Assembly: GCA_035048495.1 (NCBI GenBank)
Contig: CM068540.1
Span: forward strand, 10,214,829 to 10,278,828
Source: Euptelea pleiosperma
Lineage: Eukaryota > Streptophyta > Magnoliopsida > Ranunculales > Eupteleaceae
Direction: 5' to 3'
Length of the DNA stretch: 64,000 nucleotides
The number at the start of each line of letters is the position of its first letter. Position 1 is the first letter of the stretch. Position numbers and translations under genes: made by a program. Shown here in pieces: positions 28,938 through 43,399 of the stretch. The notes beneath the pieces were generated by a model. That model searched no databases. It saw nothing but the letters and a program-made list of their open reading frames with translations, and had not been told where the DNA came from.

Positions 28938-31900
28938 AACTTATTTCGACAGTCATAAATCTTGTTCAAACACTTCAAATTTGTTGAAACAATTGTAATG
29001 AAAGAATTCGAGTCTAATTACGAGGTCCGGTTGCGAAAAAGTAACAAGTTATAGGCTTCGGAATGTAACACACAAACTGAGTCCAATTTGAGACGTTGAC
29101 GCACGGAAGGAGCTAACTTGTTTTGACAGTCATAAATCTTGTTCCAACACTTCAAATTTGTTGAAACAATTGTAATGGAAGAATTCGAGTCTAATTACGA
29201 GGTCCGGTTGCGAAAAAGTCACAAGTTATAGGCTTCGGAATGTAGCACACAAACTGAGTCCAATATGAGACGTTGACGCACGGATGGAGCTAACTTGTTT
29301 CGACTGTCCCGAATCTTGTTCCAACACTTCAAATGTGCTGTAACAATAGTAATAGAAGAATTCGAGTTTAATTACGAGGTCCGGTTGCGAAAAAGTCACA
29401 AGTTATAGGCTTCAGAATGTAACACACAAACTGAGTCCAATTTGAGACGTTGACGCACGGATGGAGCTAACTTGTTTCGACTGTCCCGAATCTTATTCCA
29501 ACACTTCAAATGGTTTGAAACAATAGTAATGGAAGAATTTGAATCTAATTACGAGGTTCGGTTGCGAAAAAGTCACAAGTTATAGGCTTCGGAATGTAAC
29601 AGACAAACTGAGTCCAATTTGAGACGTTGACGCACGGATGGAGCTAACTTGTTTTGACTGTCACGAATCTTGTTTCAAGACTTCAAATGTGTTGCAACAA
29701 TAGTAATGGAAGAGTTTGAGTCCAATTACGAGGTCCGGTTGCGAAAAAGTCACAAGTTATAGGCTTCGGAATGTAACACACAAACTGAATCCAATTTGAG
29801 ACGTTGACGCACGGATGGAGCTAACTTGTTTCGCCTATCGCGAATCTTGTTCCAATACTTCAAATGTGTTGAAACAATAATAATGGAAGAGTTTAAGTCC
29901 AATTACGAGGTCCGATTGCGAAAAAGTCACCAGTTATAGGCTTCGGAATGTAACACACAAACTGAGTCCAATTTGAGACGTTGACGCACGGATGGAGCTA
30001 ACTTGTTTTGACTGCTACGAATCTTGTTTCAACACTTCAAATGTGTTGCAACAATAGTAGTGGAAGAGTTTGAGTCCAATTACGAGGTCCGGTTGCGAAA
30101 AAGTCACAAGTTATAGGCTTCGGAATGTAACACACAAACTGAATCCAATTTGAGACGTTGACGAACGGATGGAGCTAACTTGTTTCGCCTATCCCGAATC
30201 TTGTTCCAATACTTCAAATGTGTTGAAACAATAATAATGGAAGAGTTTGAGTTCAATTACGAGGTCCGATTGCGAAAAAGTCACAAGTTATAGGCTTCGG
30301 AATGTAACACACAAACTGAATCCAATTTGAGACGTTGACGCACGGATGGAGCTAACTTGTTTCGCCTATCCCGAATCTTGTTCCAATACTTCAAATGTGT
30401 TGAAACAATAATAATGGAAGAGTTTGAGTTCAATTACGAGGTCCGATTGCGAAAAAGTCACAAGTTATAGGCTTCGGAATGTAACACACAAACTGAATCC
30501 AATTTGAGACGTTGACGCACGGATGGAGCTAACTTGTTTCGCCTATCCCGAATCTTGTTCCAATACTTCAAATGTGTTGAAACAATAATAATGGAAGAGT
30601 TTGAGTTCAATTACGAGGTCCGATTGCGAAAAAGTCACAAGTTATAGGCTTCGGAATGTAACACACAAACTGAGTCCAATTTGAGACGTTGAAGCACGGA
30701 TGGAGCTAACTTATTTCGACAGTCATAAATCTTGTTCAAACACTTCAAATTTGTTGAAACAATTGTAATGGAAGAATTCGAGTCTAATTACGAGGTCCGG
30801 TTGCGAAAAAGTCACAAGTTATAGGCTTCGGAATGTAACACACAAACTGAGTCCAATTTGAGACGTTGACGCACGGAAGGAGCTAACTTGTTTTGACAGT
30901 CATAAATCTTGTTCCAACACTTCAAATTTGTTGAAACAATTGTAATGGAAAATTCGAGTCTAATTACGAGGTCCGGTTGTGAAAAAGTCACAAGTAATAG
31001 GCTTCGGAATGTAGCACACAAACTGAGTCCAATATGAGACGTTGACGCACGGATGGAGCTAACTTGTTTCGACTGTCCCAAATCTTGTTCCAACACTTCA
31101 AATGTGCTGTAACATAAGTAATAGAAGAATTCGAGTTTAATTACGAGGTCCGGTTGCGAAAAAGTCACAAGTTATAGGCTTCAGAATGTAACACACAAAC
31201 TGAGTCCAATTTGAGACGTTGACGCACGGATGGAGCTAACTTGTTTCGACTGTCCCGAATCTTATTCCAACACTTCAAATGTGTTGAAACAATAGTAATG
31301 GAAGAATTTGAGTCTAATTACGAGGTTCGGTTGCGAAAAAGTCACAAGTTATAGGCTTCGGAATGTAACAGACAAACTGAGTCCAATTTGAGACGTTGAC
31401 GCACGGATGGAGCTAACTTGTTTCGCCTATCGCGAATCTTGTTCCAATACTTCAAATGTGTTGAAACAATAATAATGGAAGAGTTTGAGTCCAATTACGA
31501 GGTCCGATTGCGAAAAAGTCACCAGTTATAGGCTTCGGAATGTAACACACAAACTGAGTCCAATTTGAGACGTTGACGCACGGATGGAGCTAACTTGTTT
31601 TGACTGCTACGAATCTTGTTTCAACACTTCAAATGTGTTGCAACAATAGTAATGGAAGAGTTTGAGTCCAATTACGAGGTCCGGTTGCGAAAAAGTCACA
31701 AGTTATAGGCTTCGGAATGTAACACACAAACTGAGTCCAATTTGAGACGTTGACGCACGGATGGAGCTAACTTGTTTTGACTGCTACGAATCTTGTTTCA
31801 ACACTTCAAATGTGTTGCAACAATAGTAATGGAAGAGTTTGAGTCCAATTACGAGGTCCGGTTGCGAAAAAGTCACAAGTTATAGGCTTCGGAATGTAAC

Positions 31901-34900
31901 ACACAAACTGAATCCAATTTGAGACGTTGACGCACGGATGGAGCTAACTTGTTTCGCCTATCACGAATCTTGTTCCAATACTTCAAATGTGTTGAAACAA
32001 TAATAATGGAATAGTTTGAGTTCAATTACGAGGTCCGATTGCGAAAAAGTCACAAGTTATAGGCTTCGGAATGTAACACACAAACTGAGTCCAATTTGAG
32101 ACGTTGACGGACGGATGGAGCTAACTTGTTTCGCCTATCCCGCATCTTGTTCCAATACTTCAAATGTGTTGAAACAATAATAATGTAAGAGTTTGAGTCC
32201 AATTACGAGGTCCGATTGCGAAAAAGTCACAAGTTATAGGCTTCGGAATGTAACACACAAACTGAGTCCAATTTGAGACGTTGAAGCACGGATGGAGCTA
32301 ACTTATTTCGACAGTCATAAATCTTGTTCAAACACTTCAAATTTGTTGAAACAATTGTAATGAAAGAATTCGAGTCTAATTACGAGGTCCGGTTGCGAAA
32401 AAGTCACAAGTTATAGGCTTCTGAATGTAACACACAAACTGAGTCCAATTTGAGACGTTGACGCACGGAAGGAGCTAACTTGTTTTGACAGTCATAAATC
32501 TTGTTCCAACACTTCAAATTTGTTGAAACAATTGTAATGGAAGAATTTGAGTCTAATTACGAGGTCCGGTTGCGAAAAAGTCACAAGTTATAGGCTTCGG
32601 AATGTAGCACACAAACTGAGTCCAATATGAGACGTTGACGCACGGATGGAGCTAACTTGTTTCGACTGTCCCGAATCTTGTTCCAACACTTCAAATGTGC
32701 TGTAACAATAGTAATAGAAGAATTCGAGTTTAATTACGAGGTCCGGTTGCGAAAAAGTCACAAGTTATAGGCTTCAGAATGTAACACACAAACTGAGTCC
32801 AATTTGAGACGTTGACGCACGGATGGAGCTAACTTGTTTCGACTGTCCCGAATCTTATTCCAACACTTCAAATGTGTTGAAACAATAGTAATGGAAGAAT
32901 TTGAGTCTAATTACGAGGTTCGGTTGCGAAAAAGTCACAAGTTATAGGCTTCGGAATGTAACAGACAAACTGAGTCCAATTTGAGACGTTGACGCACGGA
33001 TGGAGCTAACTTGTTTCTCCTATCCCGCATCTTGTTCCAATACTTCAAATGTGTTGAAACAATAATAATGTAAGAGTTTGAGTCCAATTACGAGGTCCGA
33101 TTGCGAAAAAGTCAGAAGTTATAGGCTTCGGAATGTAACACAAACGGAGTCCAATTTGAGACGTTGACACACGGATGGAGCTAACTTGTTTTGACTGTCA
33201 CGAAGCTTGTTTCAACACTTCAAATGTGTTGCAACAATAGTAATGGAAGAGTTTGAGTCCAATTACGAGGTCCGGTTGCGAAAAAGTCATAAGTTATAGG
33301 CTTCGGAATGTAACACACAAACTGAATCCAATTTGAGACGTTGACGCACGGATGGAGCTAACTTGTTTCGCCTATCGCGAATCTTGTTCCAATACTTCAA
33401 ATGTGTTGAAACAATAATAATGGAAAAGTTTGAGTCCAATTACGAGGTCCGATTGCGAAAAAGTCACCAGTTATAGGCTTCGGAATGTAACACACAAACT
33501 GAGTCCAATTTGAGACGTTGACGCACGGATGGAGCTAACTTGTTTTGACTGCTAGAATCTTGTTTCAACACTTCAAATGTGTTGCAACAATAGTAATGGA
33601 AGAGTTTGAGTCCAATTACGAGGTACGGTTGCGAAAAAGTCACAAGTTATAGGCTTCGGAATGTAACACACAAACTGAATCCAATTTGAGACGTTGACGC
33701 ACGGATGGAGCTAACTTGTTTCGCCTATCGCGAATCTTGTTCCAATACTTCAAATGTGTTGAAACAATAATAATGGAAGAGTTTAAGTCCAATTACGAGG
33801 TCCGATTGCGAAAAAGTCACCAGTTATAGGCTTCGGAATGTAACACACAAACTGAGTCCAATTTGAGACCTTGACGCACGGATGGAGCTAACTTGTTTTG
33901 ACTGCTACGAATCTTGTTTCAACACTTCAAATGTGTTGCAACAATAGTAATGGAAGAGTTTGAGTCCAATTACGAGGTCCGGTTGCGAAAAAGTCACAAG
34001 TTATAGGCTTCGGAATGTAACACACAAACTGAATCCAATTTGAGACGTTGACGCACGGATGGAGCTAACTTGTTTCGCCTATCCCGAATCTTGTTCCAAT
34101 ACTTCAAATGTGTTGAAACAATAATAATGGAAGAGTTTGAGTTCAATTACGAGGTCCGATTGCGAAAAAGTCACAAGTTATAGGCTTCGGAATGTAACAC
34201 ACAAACTGAATCCAATTTGAGACGTTGACGCACGGATGGAGCTAACTTGTTTTGACTGCTACGAATCTTGTTTCAACACTTCAAATGTGTTGCAACAATA
34301 GTAATGGAAGAGTTTGAGTCCAATTACGAGGTCCGGTTGCGAAAAAGTCACAAGTTATAGGCTTCTGAATGTAACACACAAACTGAGTCCAATTTGAGAC
34401 GTTGACGCACGGAAGGAGCTAACTTGTTTTGACAGTCATAAATCTTGTTCCAACACTTCAAATTTGTTGAAACAATTGTAATGGAAGAATTTGAGTCTAA
34501 TTACGAGGTCCGGTTGCGAAAAAGTCACAAGTTATAGGCTTCGGAATGTAGCACACAAACTGAGTCCAATATGAGACGTTGACGCACGGATGGAGCTAAC
34601 TTGTTTCGACTGTCCCGAATCTTGTTCCAACACTTCAAATGTGCTGTAACAATAGTAATAGAAGAATTCGAGTTTAATTACGAGGTCCGGTTGTGAAAAA
34701 GTCACAAGTTATAGGCTTCAGAATGTAACACACAAACTGAGTCCAATTTGAGACGTTGACGCACGGATGGAGCTAACTTGTTTCGACTGTCCCGAATCTT
34801 ATTCCAACACTTCAAATGTGTTGAAACAATAGTAATGGAAGAATTTGAGTCTAATTACGAGGTTCGGTTGCGAAAAAGTCACAAGTTATAGGCTTCGGAA

Positions 34901-36013
34901 TGTAACAGACAAACTGAGTCCAATTTGAGACGTTGACGCACGGATGGAGCTAACTTGTTTTGACTGTCACGAATCTTGTTTCAACACTTCAAATGTGTTG
35001 CAACAATAGTAATGGAAGAGTTTGAGTCCAATTACGAGGTCCGGTTGCGAAAAAGTCACAAGTTATAGGCTTCGGAATGTAACACACAAACTGAATCCAA
35101 TTTGAGACGTTGACGCACGGATGGAGCTAACTTGTTTCGCCTATCGCGAATCTTGTTCCAATACTTCAAATGTGTTGAAACAATAATAATGGAAGAGTTT
35201 AAGTCCAATTACGAGGTCCGATTGCGAAAAAGTCACCAGTTATAGGCTTCGGAATGTAACACACAAACTGAGTCCAATTTGAGACGTTGACGCACGGATG
35301 GAGCTAACTTGTTTTGACTGCTACGAATCTTGTTTCAACACTTCAAATATGTTGCAACAATAGTAATGGAAGAGTTTGAGTCCAATTACGAGGTCCGGTT
35401 GCGAAAAAGTCACAAGTTATAGGCTTCGGAATGTAACACACAAACTGAATCCAATTTGAGACGTTGACGCACGGATGGAGCTAACTTGTTTCGCCTATCC
35501 CGAATCTTGTTCCAATACTTCAAATGTGTTGAAACAATAATAATGGAAGAGTTTGAGTTCAATTACGAGGTCCGATTGCGAAAAAGTCACAAGTTATAGG
35601 CTTCGGAATGTAACACACAAACTGAATCCAATTTGAGACGTTGACGCACGGATGGAGCTAACTTGTTTCGCCTATCCCGAATCTTGTTCCAATACTTCAA
35701 ATGTGTTGAAACAATAATAATGGAAGAGTTTGAGTTCAATTACGAGGTCCGATTGCGAAAAAGTCACAAGTTATAGGCTTCGGAATGTAACACACAAACT
35801 GAATCCAATTTGAGACGTTGACGCACGGATGGAGCTAACTTGTTTCGCCTATCCCGAATCTTGTTCCAATACTTCAAATGTGTTGAAACAATAATAATGG
35901 AAGAGTTTGAGTTCAATTACGAGGTCCGATTGCGAAAAAGTCACAAGTTATAGGCTTCGGAATGTAACACACAAACTGAGTCCAATTTGAGACGTTGAAG
36001 CACGGATGGAGCT
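28938..36013. repeat. Satellite with irregular marker spacing
   Basis: The marker monomer starts at 28938, 30708, 32300 and 36014, giving spacings of 1770, 1592 and 3714 bp, that is 10, 9 and 21 monomers. From about 29.6 kb the sequence is clean, so the irregularity is probably real and reflects local duplications and deletions of whole monomers. Confidence 0.75.
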
Positions 36014-39000
36014 AACTTATTTCGACAGTCATAAATCTTGTTCAAACACTTCAAATTTGTTGAAACAATTGTAATGGAAGAATTCGAGTCTAATTACGAG
36101 GTCCGGTTGCGAAAAAGTCACAAGTTATAGGCTTCGGAATGTAACACACAAACTGAGTCCAATTTGAGACGTTGACGCACGGAAGGAGCTAACTTGTTTT
36201 GACAGTCATAAATCTTGTTCCAACACTTCAAATTTGTTAAAACAATCGTAATGGAAGAATTCGAGTCTAATTACGAGGTCCGGTTGTGAAAAAGTCACAA
36301 GTTATAGGCTTCGGAATGTAGCACACAAACTGAGTCCAATATGAGACGTTGACGCACGGATGGAGCTAACTTGTTTTGACTGCTACGAATCTTGTTTCAA
36401 CACTTCAAATGTGTTTCAACAATAGTAATGGAAGAGTTTGAGTCCAATTACGAGGTCCGGTTGCGAAAAACTCACAAGTTATAGGCTTCGGAATGTAACA
36501 CACAAACTGAATCCAATTTGAGACGTTGACGCACGGATGGAGCTAACTTGTTTCGCCTATCGCAAATCTTGTTCCAATACTTCAAATGTGTTGAAACAAT
36601 AATAATGGAAGAGTTTAAGTCCAATTACGAGGTCCGATTGCGAAAAAGTCACCAGTTATAGGCTTCGGAATGTAACACACAAACTGAGTCCAATTTGAGA
36701 CGTTGACGCACGGATGGAGCTAACTTGTTTTGACTGCTACGAATCTTGTTTCAACACTTCAAATGTGTTGCAACAATAGTAATGGAAGAGTTTGAGTCCA
36801 ATTACGAGGTCCGGTTGCGAAAAAGTCACAAGTTATAGGCTTCGGAATGTAACACACAAACTGAATCCAATTTGAGACGTTGACGCACGGATGGAGCTAA
36901 CTTGTTTTGACTGCTACGAATCTTGTTTCAACACTTCAAATGTGTTGCAACAATAGTAATGGAAGAGTTTGAGTCCAATTACGAGGTCCGGTTGCGAAAA
37001 AGTCACAAGTTATAGGCTTCGGAATGTAACACACAAACTGAGTCCAATTTGAGACGTTGACGCACGGATGGAGCTAACTTGTTTTGACTGCTATGAATCT
37101 TGTTTCAACACTTCAAATGTGTTGCAACAATAGTAATGGAAGAGTTTGAGTCCAATTACGAGGTCCGGTTGCGAAAAACTCACAAGTTATAGGCTTCGGA
37201 ATGTAACACACAAACTGAATCAAATTTGAGACGTTGACGCACGGATGGAGCTAACTTGTTTCGCCTATCCCGAATCTTGTTCCAATACTTCAAATGTGTT
37301 GAAACAATAATAATGGAAGAGTTTGAGTTCAATTACGAGGTCCGATTGCGAAAAAGTCACAAGTTATAGGTTCGGAATGTAACACACAAACTGAATCCAA
37401 TTTGAGACGTTGACGCACGGATGGAGCTAACTTGTTTCGCCTATCGCGAATCTTGTTCCAATACTTCAAATGTGTTGAAACAATAATAATGGAAGAGTTT
37501 GAGTCCAATTACGAGGTCCGATTGCGAAAAAGTCACCAGTTATAGGCTTCGGAATGTAACACACAAACTGAATCCAATTTGAGACGTTGACGCACGGATG
37601 GAGCTAACTTGTTTCGCCTATCCCGAATCTTGTTCCAATACTTCAAATGTGTTGAAACAATAATAATGGAAGAGTTTGAGTTCAATTACGAGGTCCGATT
37701 GCGAAAAAGTCACAAGTTATAGGCTTCGGAATGTAACACACAAACTGAATCCAATTTGAGACGTTGACGCACGGATGGAGCTAACTTGTTTCGCCTATCC
37801 CGAATCTTGTTCCAATACTTCAAATGTGTTGAAACAATAATAATGGAAGAGTTTGAGTTCAATTACGAGGTCCGATTGCGAAAAAGTCACAAGTTATAGG
37901 CTTCGGAATGTAACACACAAACTGAATCCAATTTGAGACGTTGACGCACGGATGGAGCTAACTTGTTTCGCCTATCCCGAATCTTGTTCCAATACTTCAA
38001 ATGTGTTGAAACAATAATAATGGAAGAGTTTGAGTTCAATTACGAGGTCCGATTGCGAAAAAGTCACAAGTTATAGGCTTCGGAATGTAACACACAAACT
38101 GAGTCCAATTTGAGACGTTGAAGCACGGATGGAGCTAACTTATTTCGACAGTCATAAATCTTGTTCAAACACTTCAAATTTGTTGAAACAATTGTAATGG
38201 AAGAATTCGAGTCTAATTACGAGGTCCGGTTGCGAAAAAGTCACAAGTTATAGGCTTCGGAATGTAACACACAAACTGAGTCCAATTTGAGACGTTGACG
38301 CACGGAAGGAGCTAACTTGTTTTGACAGTCATAAATCTTGTTCCAACACTTCAAATTTGTTGAAACAATCGTAATGGAAGAATTCGAGTCTAATTATGAG
38401 GTCCGGTTGTGAAAAAGTCACAAGTTATAGGCTTCGGAATGTAGCACACAAACTGAGTCCAATATGAGACGTTGACGCACGGATGGAGCTAACTTGTTTT
38501 GACTGCTACGAATCTTGTTTCAACACTTCAAATGTGTTGCAACAATAGTAATGGAAGAGTTTGAGTCCAATTACGAGGTCCGGTTGCGAAAAACTCACAA
38601 GTTATAGGCTTCGGAATGTAACACACAAACTGAATCCAATTTGAGACGTTGACGCACGGATGGAGCTAACTTGTTTCGCCTATCGCAAATCTTGTTCCAA
38701 TACTTCAAATGTGTTGAAACAATAATAATGGAAGAGTTTAAGTCCAATTACGAGGTCCGATTGCGAAAAAGTCACCAGTTATAGGCTTCGGAATGTAACA
38801 CACAAACTGAGTCCAATTTGAGACGTTGACGCACGGATGGAGCTAACTTGTTTTGACTGCTACGAATCTTGTTTCAACACTTCAAATTAGTTGCAACAAT
38901 AGTAATGGAAGAGTTTGAGTCCAATTACGAGGTCCGGTTGCGAAAAAGTCACAAGTTATAGGCTTCGGAATGTAACACACAAACTGAATCCAATTTGAGA

Positions 39001-42000
39001 CGTTGACGCACGGATGGAGCTAACTTGTTTCGCCTATCCCGAATCTTGTTCCAATACTTCAAATGTGTTGAAACAATAATAATGGAAGAGTTTGAGTTCA
39101 ATTACGAGGTCCGATTGCGAAAAAGTCACAAGTTATAGGCTTCGGAATGTAACACACAAACTGAATCCAATTTGAGACGTTGACGCACGGATGGAGCTAA
39201 CTTGTTTCGCCTATCCCGAATCTTGTTCCAATACTTCAAATGTGTTGAAACAATAATAATGGAAGAGTTTGAGTTCAATTACGAGGTCCGATTGCGAAAA
39301 AGTCACAAGTTATAGGCTTCGGAATGTAACACACAAACTGAATCCAATTTGAGACGTTGACGCACGGATGGAGCTAACTTGTTTCGCCTATCCCGAATCT
39401 TGTTCCAATACTTCAAATGTGTTGAAACAATAATAATGGAAGAGTTTGAGTTCAATTACGAGGTCCGATTGCGAAAAAGTCACAAGTTATAGGCTTCGGA
39501 ATGTAACACACAAACTGAGTCCAATTTGAGACGTTGAAGCACGGATGGAGCTAACTTATTTCGACAGTCATAAATCTTGTTCAAACACTTCAAATTTGTT
39601 GAAACAATTGTAATGGAAGAATTCGAGTCTAATTACGAGGTCCGGTTGCGAAAAAGTCACAAGTTATAGGCTTCGGAATGTAACACACAAACTGAGTCCA
39701 ATTTGAGACGTTGACGCACGGAAGGAGCTAACTTGTTTTGACAGTCATAAATCTTGTTCCAACACTTCAAATTTGTTGAAACAATCGTAATGGAAGAATT
39801 CGAGTCTAATTACGAGGTCCGGTTGTGAAAAAGTCACAAGTTATAGGCTTCGGAATGTAGCACACAAACTGAGTCCAATATGAGACGTTGACGCACGGAT
39901 GGAGCTAACTTGTTTTGACTGCTACGAATCTTGTTTCAACACTTCAAATGTGTTTCAACAATAGTAATGGAAGAGTTTGAGTCCAATTACGAGGTCCGGT
40001 TGCGAAAAACTCACAAGTTATAGGCTTCGGAATGTAACACACAAACTGAATCCAATTTGAGACGTTGACGCACGGATGGAGCTAACTTGTTTCGCCTATC
40101 GCAAATCTTGTTCCAATACTTCAAATGTGTTGAAACAATAATAATGGAAGAGTTTAAGTCCAATTACGAGGTCCGATTGCGAAAAAGTCACCAGTTATAG
40201 GCTTCGGAATGTAACACACAAACTGAGTCCAATTTGAGACGTTGACGCACGGATGGAGCTAACTTGTTTTGACTGCTACGAATCTTGTTTCAACACTTCA
40301 AATGTGTTGCAACAATAGTAATGGAAGAGTTTGAGTCCAATTACGAGGTCCGGTTGCGAAAAAGTCACAAGTTATAGGCTTCGGAATGTAACACACAAAC
40401 TGAATCCAATTTGAGACGTTGACGCACGGATGGAGCTAACTTGTTTTGACTGCTACGAATCTTGTTTCAACACTTCAAATGTGTTGCAACAATAGTAATG
40501 GAAGAGTTTGAGTCCAATTACGAGGTCCGGTTGCGAAAAAGTCACAAGTTATAGGCTTCGGAATGTAACACACAAACTGAGTCCAATTTGAGACGTTGAC
40601 GCACGGATGGAGCTAACTTGTTTTGACTGCTATGAATCTTGTTTCAACACTTCAAATGTGTTGCAACAATAGTAATGGAAGAGTTTGAGTCCAATTACGA
40701 GGTCCGGTTGCGAAAAACTCACAAGTTATAGGCTTCGGAATGTAACACACAAACTGAATCCAATTTGAGACGTTGACGCACGGATGGAGCTAACTTGTTT
40801 CGCCTATCCCGAATCTTGTTCCAATACTTCAAATGTGTTGAAACAATAATAATGGAAGAGTTTGAGTTCAATTACGAGGTCCGATTGCGAAAAAGTCACA
40901 AGTTATAGGTTCGGAATGTAACACACAAACTGAATCCAATTTGAGACGTTGACGCACGGATGGAGCTAACTTGTTTCGCCTATCGCGAATCTTGTTCCAA
41001 TACTTCAAATGTGTTGAAACAATAATAATGGAAGAGTTTGAGTCCAATTACGAGGTCCGATTGCGAAAAAGTCACCAGTTATAGGCTTCGGAATGTAACA
41101 CACAAACTGAATCCAATTTGAGACGTTGACGCACGGATGGAGCTAACTTGTTTCGCCTATCCCGAATCTTGTTCCAATACTTCAAATGTGTTGAAACAAT
41201 AATAATGGAAGAGTTTGAGTTCAATTACGAGGTCCGATTGCGAAAAAGTCACAAGTTATAGGCTTCGGAATGTAACACACAAACTGAATCCAATTTGAGA
41301 CGTTGACGCACGGATGGAGCTAACTTGTTTCGCCTATCCCGAATCTTGTTCCAATACTTCAAATGTGTTGAAACAATAATAATGGAAGAGTTTGAGTTCA
41401 ATTACGAGGTCCGATTGCGAAAAAGTCACAAGTTATAGGCTTCGGAATGTAACACACAAACTGAATCCAATTTGAGACGTTGACGCACGGATGGAGCTAA
41501 CTTGTTTCGCCTATCCCGAATCTTGTTCCAATACTTCAAATGTGTTGAAACAATAATAATGGAAGAGTTTGAGTTCAATTACGAGGTCCGATTGCGAAAA
41601 AGTCACAAGTTATAGGCTTCGGAATGTAACACACAAACTGAGTCCAATTTGAGACGTTGAAGCACGGATGGAGCTAACTTATTTCGACAGTCATAAATCT
41701 TGTTCAAACACTTCAAATTTGTTGAAACAATTGTAATGGAAGAATTCGAGTCTAATTACGAGGTCCGGTTGCGAAAAAGTCACAAGTTATAGGCTTCGGA
41801 ATGTAACACACAAACTGAGTCCAATTTGAGACGTTGACGCACGGAAGGAGCTAACTTGTTTTGACAGTCATAAATCTTGTTCCAACACTTCAAATTTGTT
41901 GAAACAATCGTAATGGAAGAATTCGAGTCTAATTATGAGGTCCGGTTGTGAAAAAGTCACAAGTTATAGGCTTCGGAATGTAGCACACAAACTGAGTCCA

Positions 42001-43081
42001 ATATGAGACGTTGACGCACGGATGGAGCTAACTTGTTTTGACTGCTACGAATCTTGTTTCAACACTTCAAATGTGTTGCAACAATAGTAATGGAAGAGTT
42101 TGAGTCCAATTACGAGGTCCGGTTGCGAAAAACTCACAAGTTATAGGCTTCGGAATGTAACACACAAACTGAATCCAATTTGAGACGTTGACGCACGGAT
42201 GGAACTAACTTGTTTCGCCTATCGCAAATCTTGTTCCAATACTTCAAATGTGTTGAAACAATAATAATGGAAGAGTTTAAGTCCAATTACGAGGTCCGAT
42301 TGCGAAAAAGTCACCAGTTATAGGCTTCGGAATGTAACACACAAACTGAGTCCAATTTGAGACGTTGACGCACGGATGGAGCTAACTTGTTTTGACTGCT
42401 ACGAATCTTGTTTCAACACTTCAAATGTGTTGCAACAATAGTAATGGAAGAGTTTGAGTCCAATTACGAGGTCCGGTTGCGAAAAAGTCACAAGTTATAG
42501 GCTTCGGAATGTAACACACAAACTGAATCCAATTTGAGACGTTGACGCACGGATGGAGCTAACTTGTTTTGACTGCTACGAATCTTGTTTCAACACTTCA
42601 AATGTGTTGCAACAATAGTAATGGAAGAGTTTGAGTCCAATTACGAGGTCCGGTTGCGAAAAAGTCACAAGTTATAGGCTTCGGAATGTAACACACAAAC
42701 TGAGTCCAATTTGAGACGTTGACGCACGGATGGAGCTAACTTGTTTTGACTGCTACGAATCTTGTTTCAACACTTCAAATGTGTTGCAACAATAGTAATG
42801 GAAGAGTTTGAGTCCAATTACGAGGTCCGGTTGCGAAAAACTCACAAGTTATAGGCTTCGGAATGTAACAGACAAACTGAGTCCAATTTGAGACGTTGAC
42901 GCACGGATGGAGCTAACTTGTTTTGACTGTCACGAATCTTGTTTCAACACTTCAAATGTGTTGCAACAATAGTAATGGAAGAGTTTGAGTCCAATTACGA
43001 GGTCCGGTTGCGAAAAAGTCACAAGTTATAGGCTTCGGAATGTAACACACAAACTGAATCCAATTTGAGACGTTGACGCAC
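36014..43081. repeat. 12+8 monomer superperiod (about 3,539 bp), cut by element A
   Basis: Marker monomers start at 36014, 38138, 39553 and 41676: 12, 8 and 12 monomers, then a partial block. Private variants recur 3,539 bp apart: GTGTTTCAAC at about 36411 and 39951, and a one-base loss in TATAGGTTCGG at about 37370 and 40909. The AATTATGAGG variant recurs in the blocks starting at 38138 and 41676. The last block follows the 8-monomer block for about five units and then departs from it. The final monomer (42919-43081) is truncated at its base 163 by the LTR. Confidence 0.85.
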
Positions 43082-43393
43082 TGAAAGTAGGGTTTTTCCG
43101 CGTCGTTGGTTTCGGAAATCCTAGATCTCAACAATATTTGTAATTATCCGATTCTTTTTCACTCAAATCCTGCAAAAATCACAGGGTTGTACAGTGGCTC
43201 GTGTCGGATGTCGATCCGCACTCGGGGTTAGTTTGCGTAATTCAACGACATGAAATGACGGATTTTTATCAAGAAAACATGGAGAGGTGAGAATGGTAAT
43301 GGATTTAAAACATTCTTAGTGATTTTTAGAGAGAGAAATTACCACAAATAATCAAAAACACAAAAGTAAACTAACAAATGCAAAAATAATAAT

Positions 43394-43399
43394 TTTATT
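43394..43399 (-). promoter_or_regulatory. Candidate poly(A) signal of element A (3' LTR copy)
   Basis: AATAAA on the minus strand about 310 bp before the element's 3' end. This LTR copy is the one that would end the element transcript. The same hexamer sits at 55642-55647 in the 5' LTR. Confidence 0.45.

Larger units (their letters stand above)
1..43081. repeat. 177-bp satellite array, about 243 head-to-tail monomers (candidate centromeric satellite)
   Basis: The same unit starts at 1, 178 and 355 and repeats without spacers, always in the same orientation, until position 43081, where element A interrupts a monomer after its base 163. The left end runs off the window. Monomers fall into several subtypes that share a conserved second half (roughly bases 86-177) and differ mostly in the first half. 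A 177-bp unit, megabase-style homogenised subtypes and an adjoining Athila element are known hallmarks of plant centromeric satellites; a centromeric role here is inference, as no CENH3 data are visible. I recognise no match to a named satellite family. Sequence quality differs along the array (see sub-features). Confidence 0.97.

Noticed and set aside
1..43081. CRISPR-like array
   Set aside because: Repeats are contiguous with no unique spacers, the unit is 177 bp and the context is a plant retroelement.
2223..43134. Many minus-strand ORFs of 60-174 codons in the satellite, the longest at 7151-7675
   Set aside because: They are translations of the repeat. Intact monomers end this frame at a TGA; longer frames appear where one-base losses shift phase, mostly in the collapsed zone. 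No protein family is recognisable.
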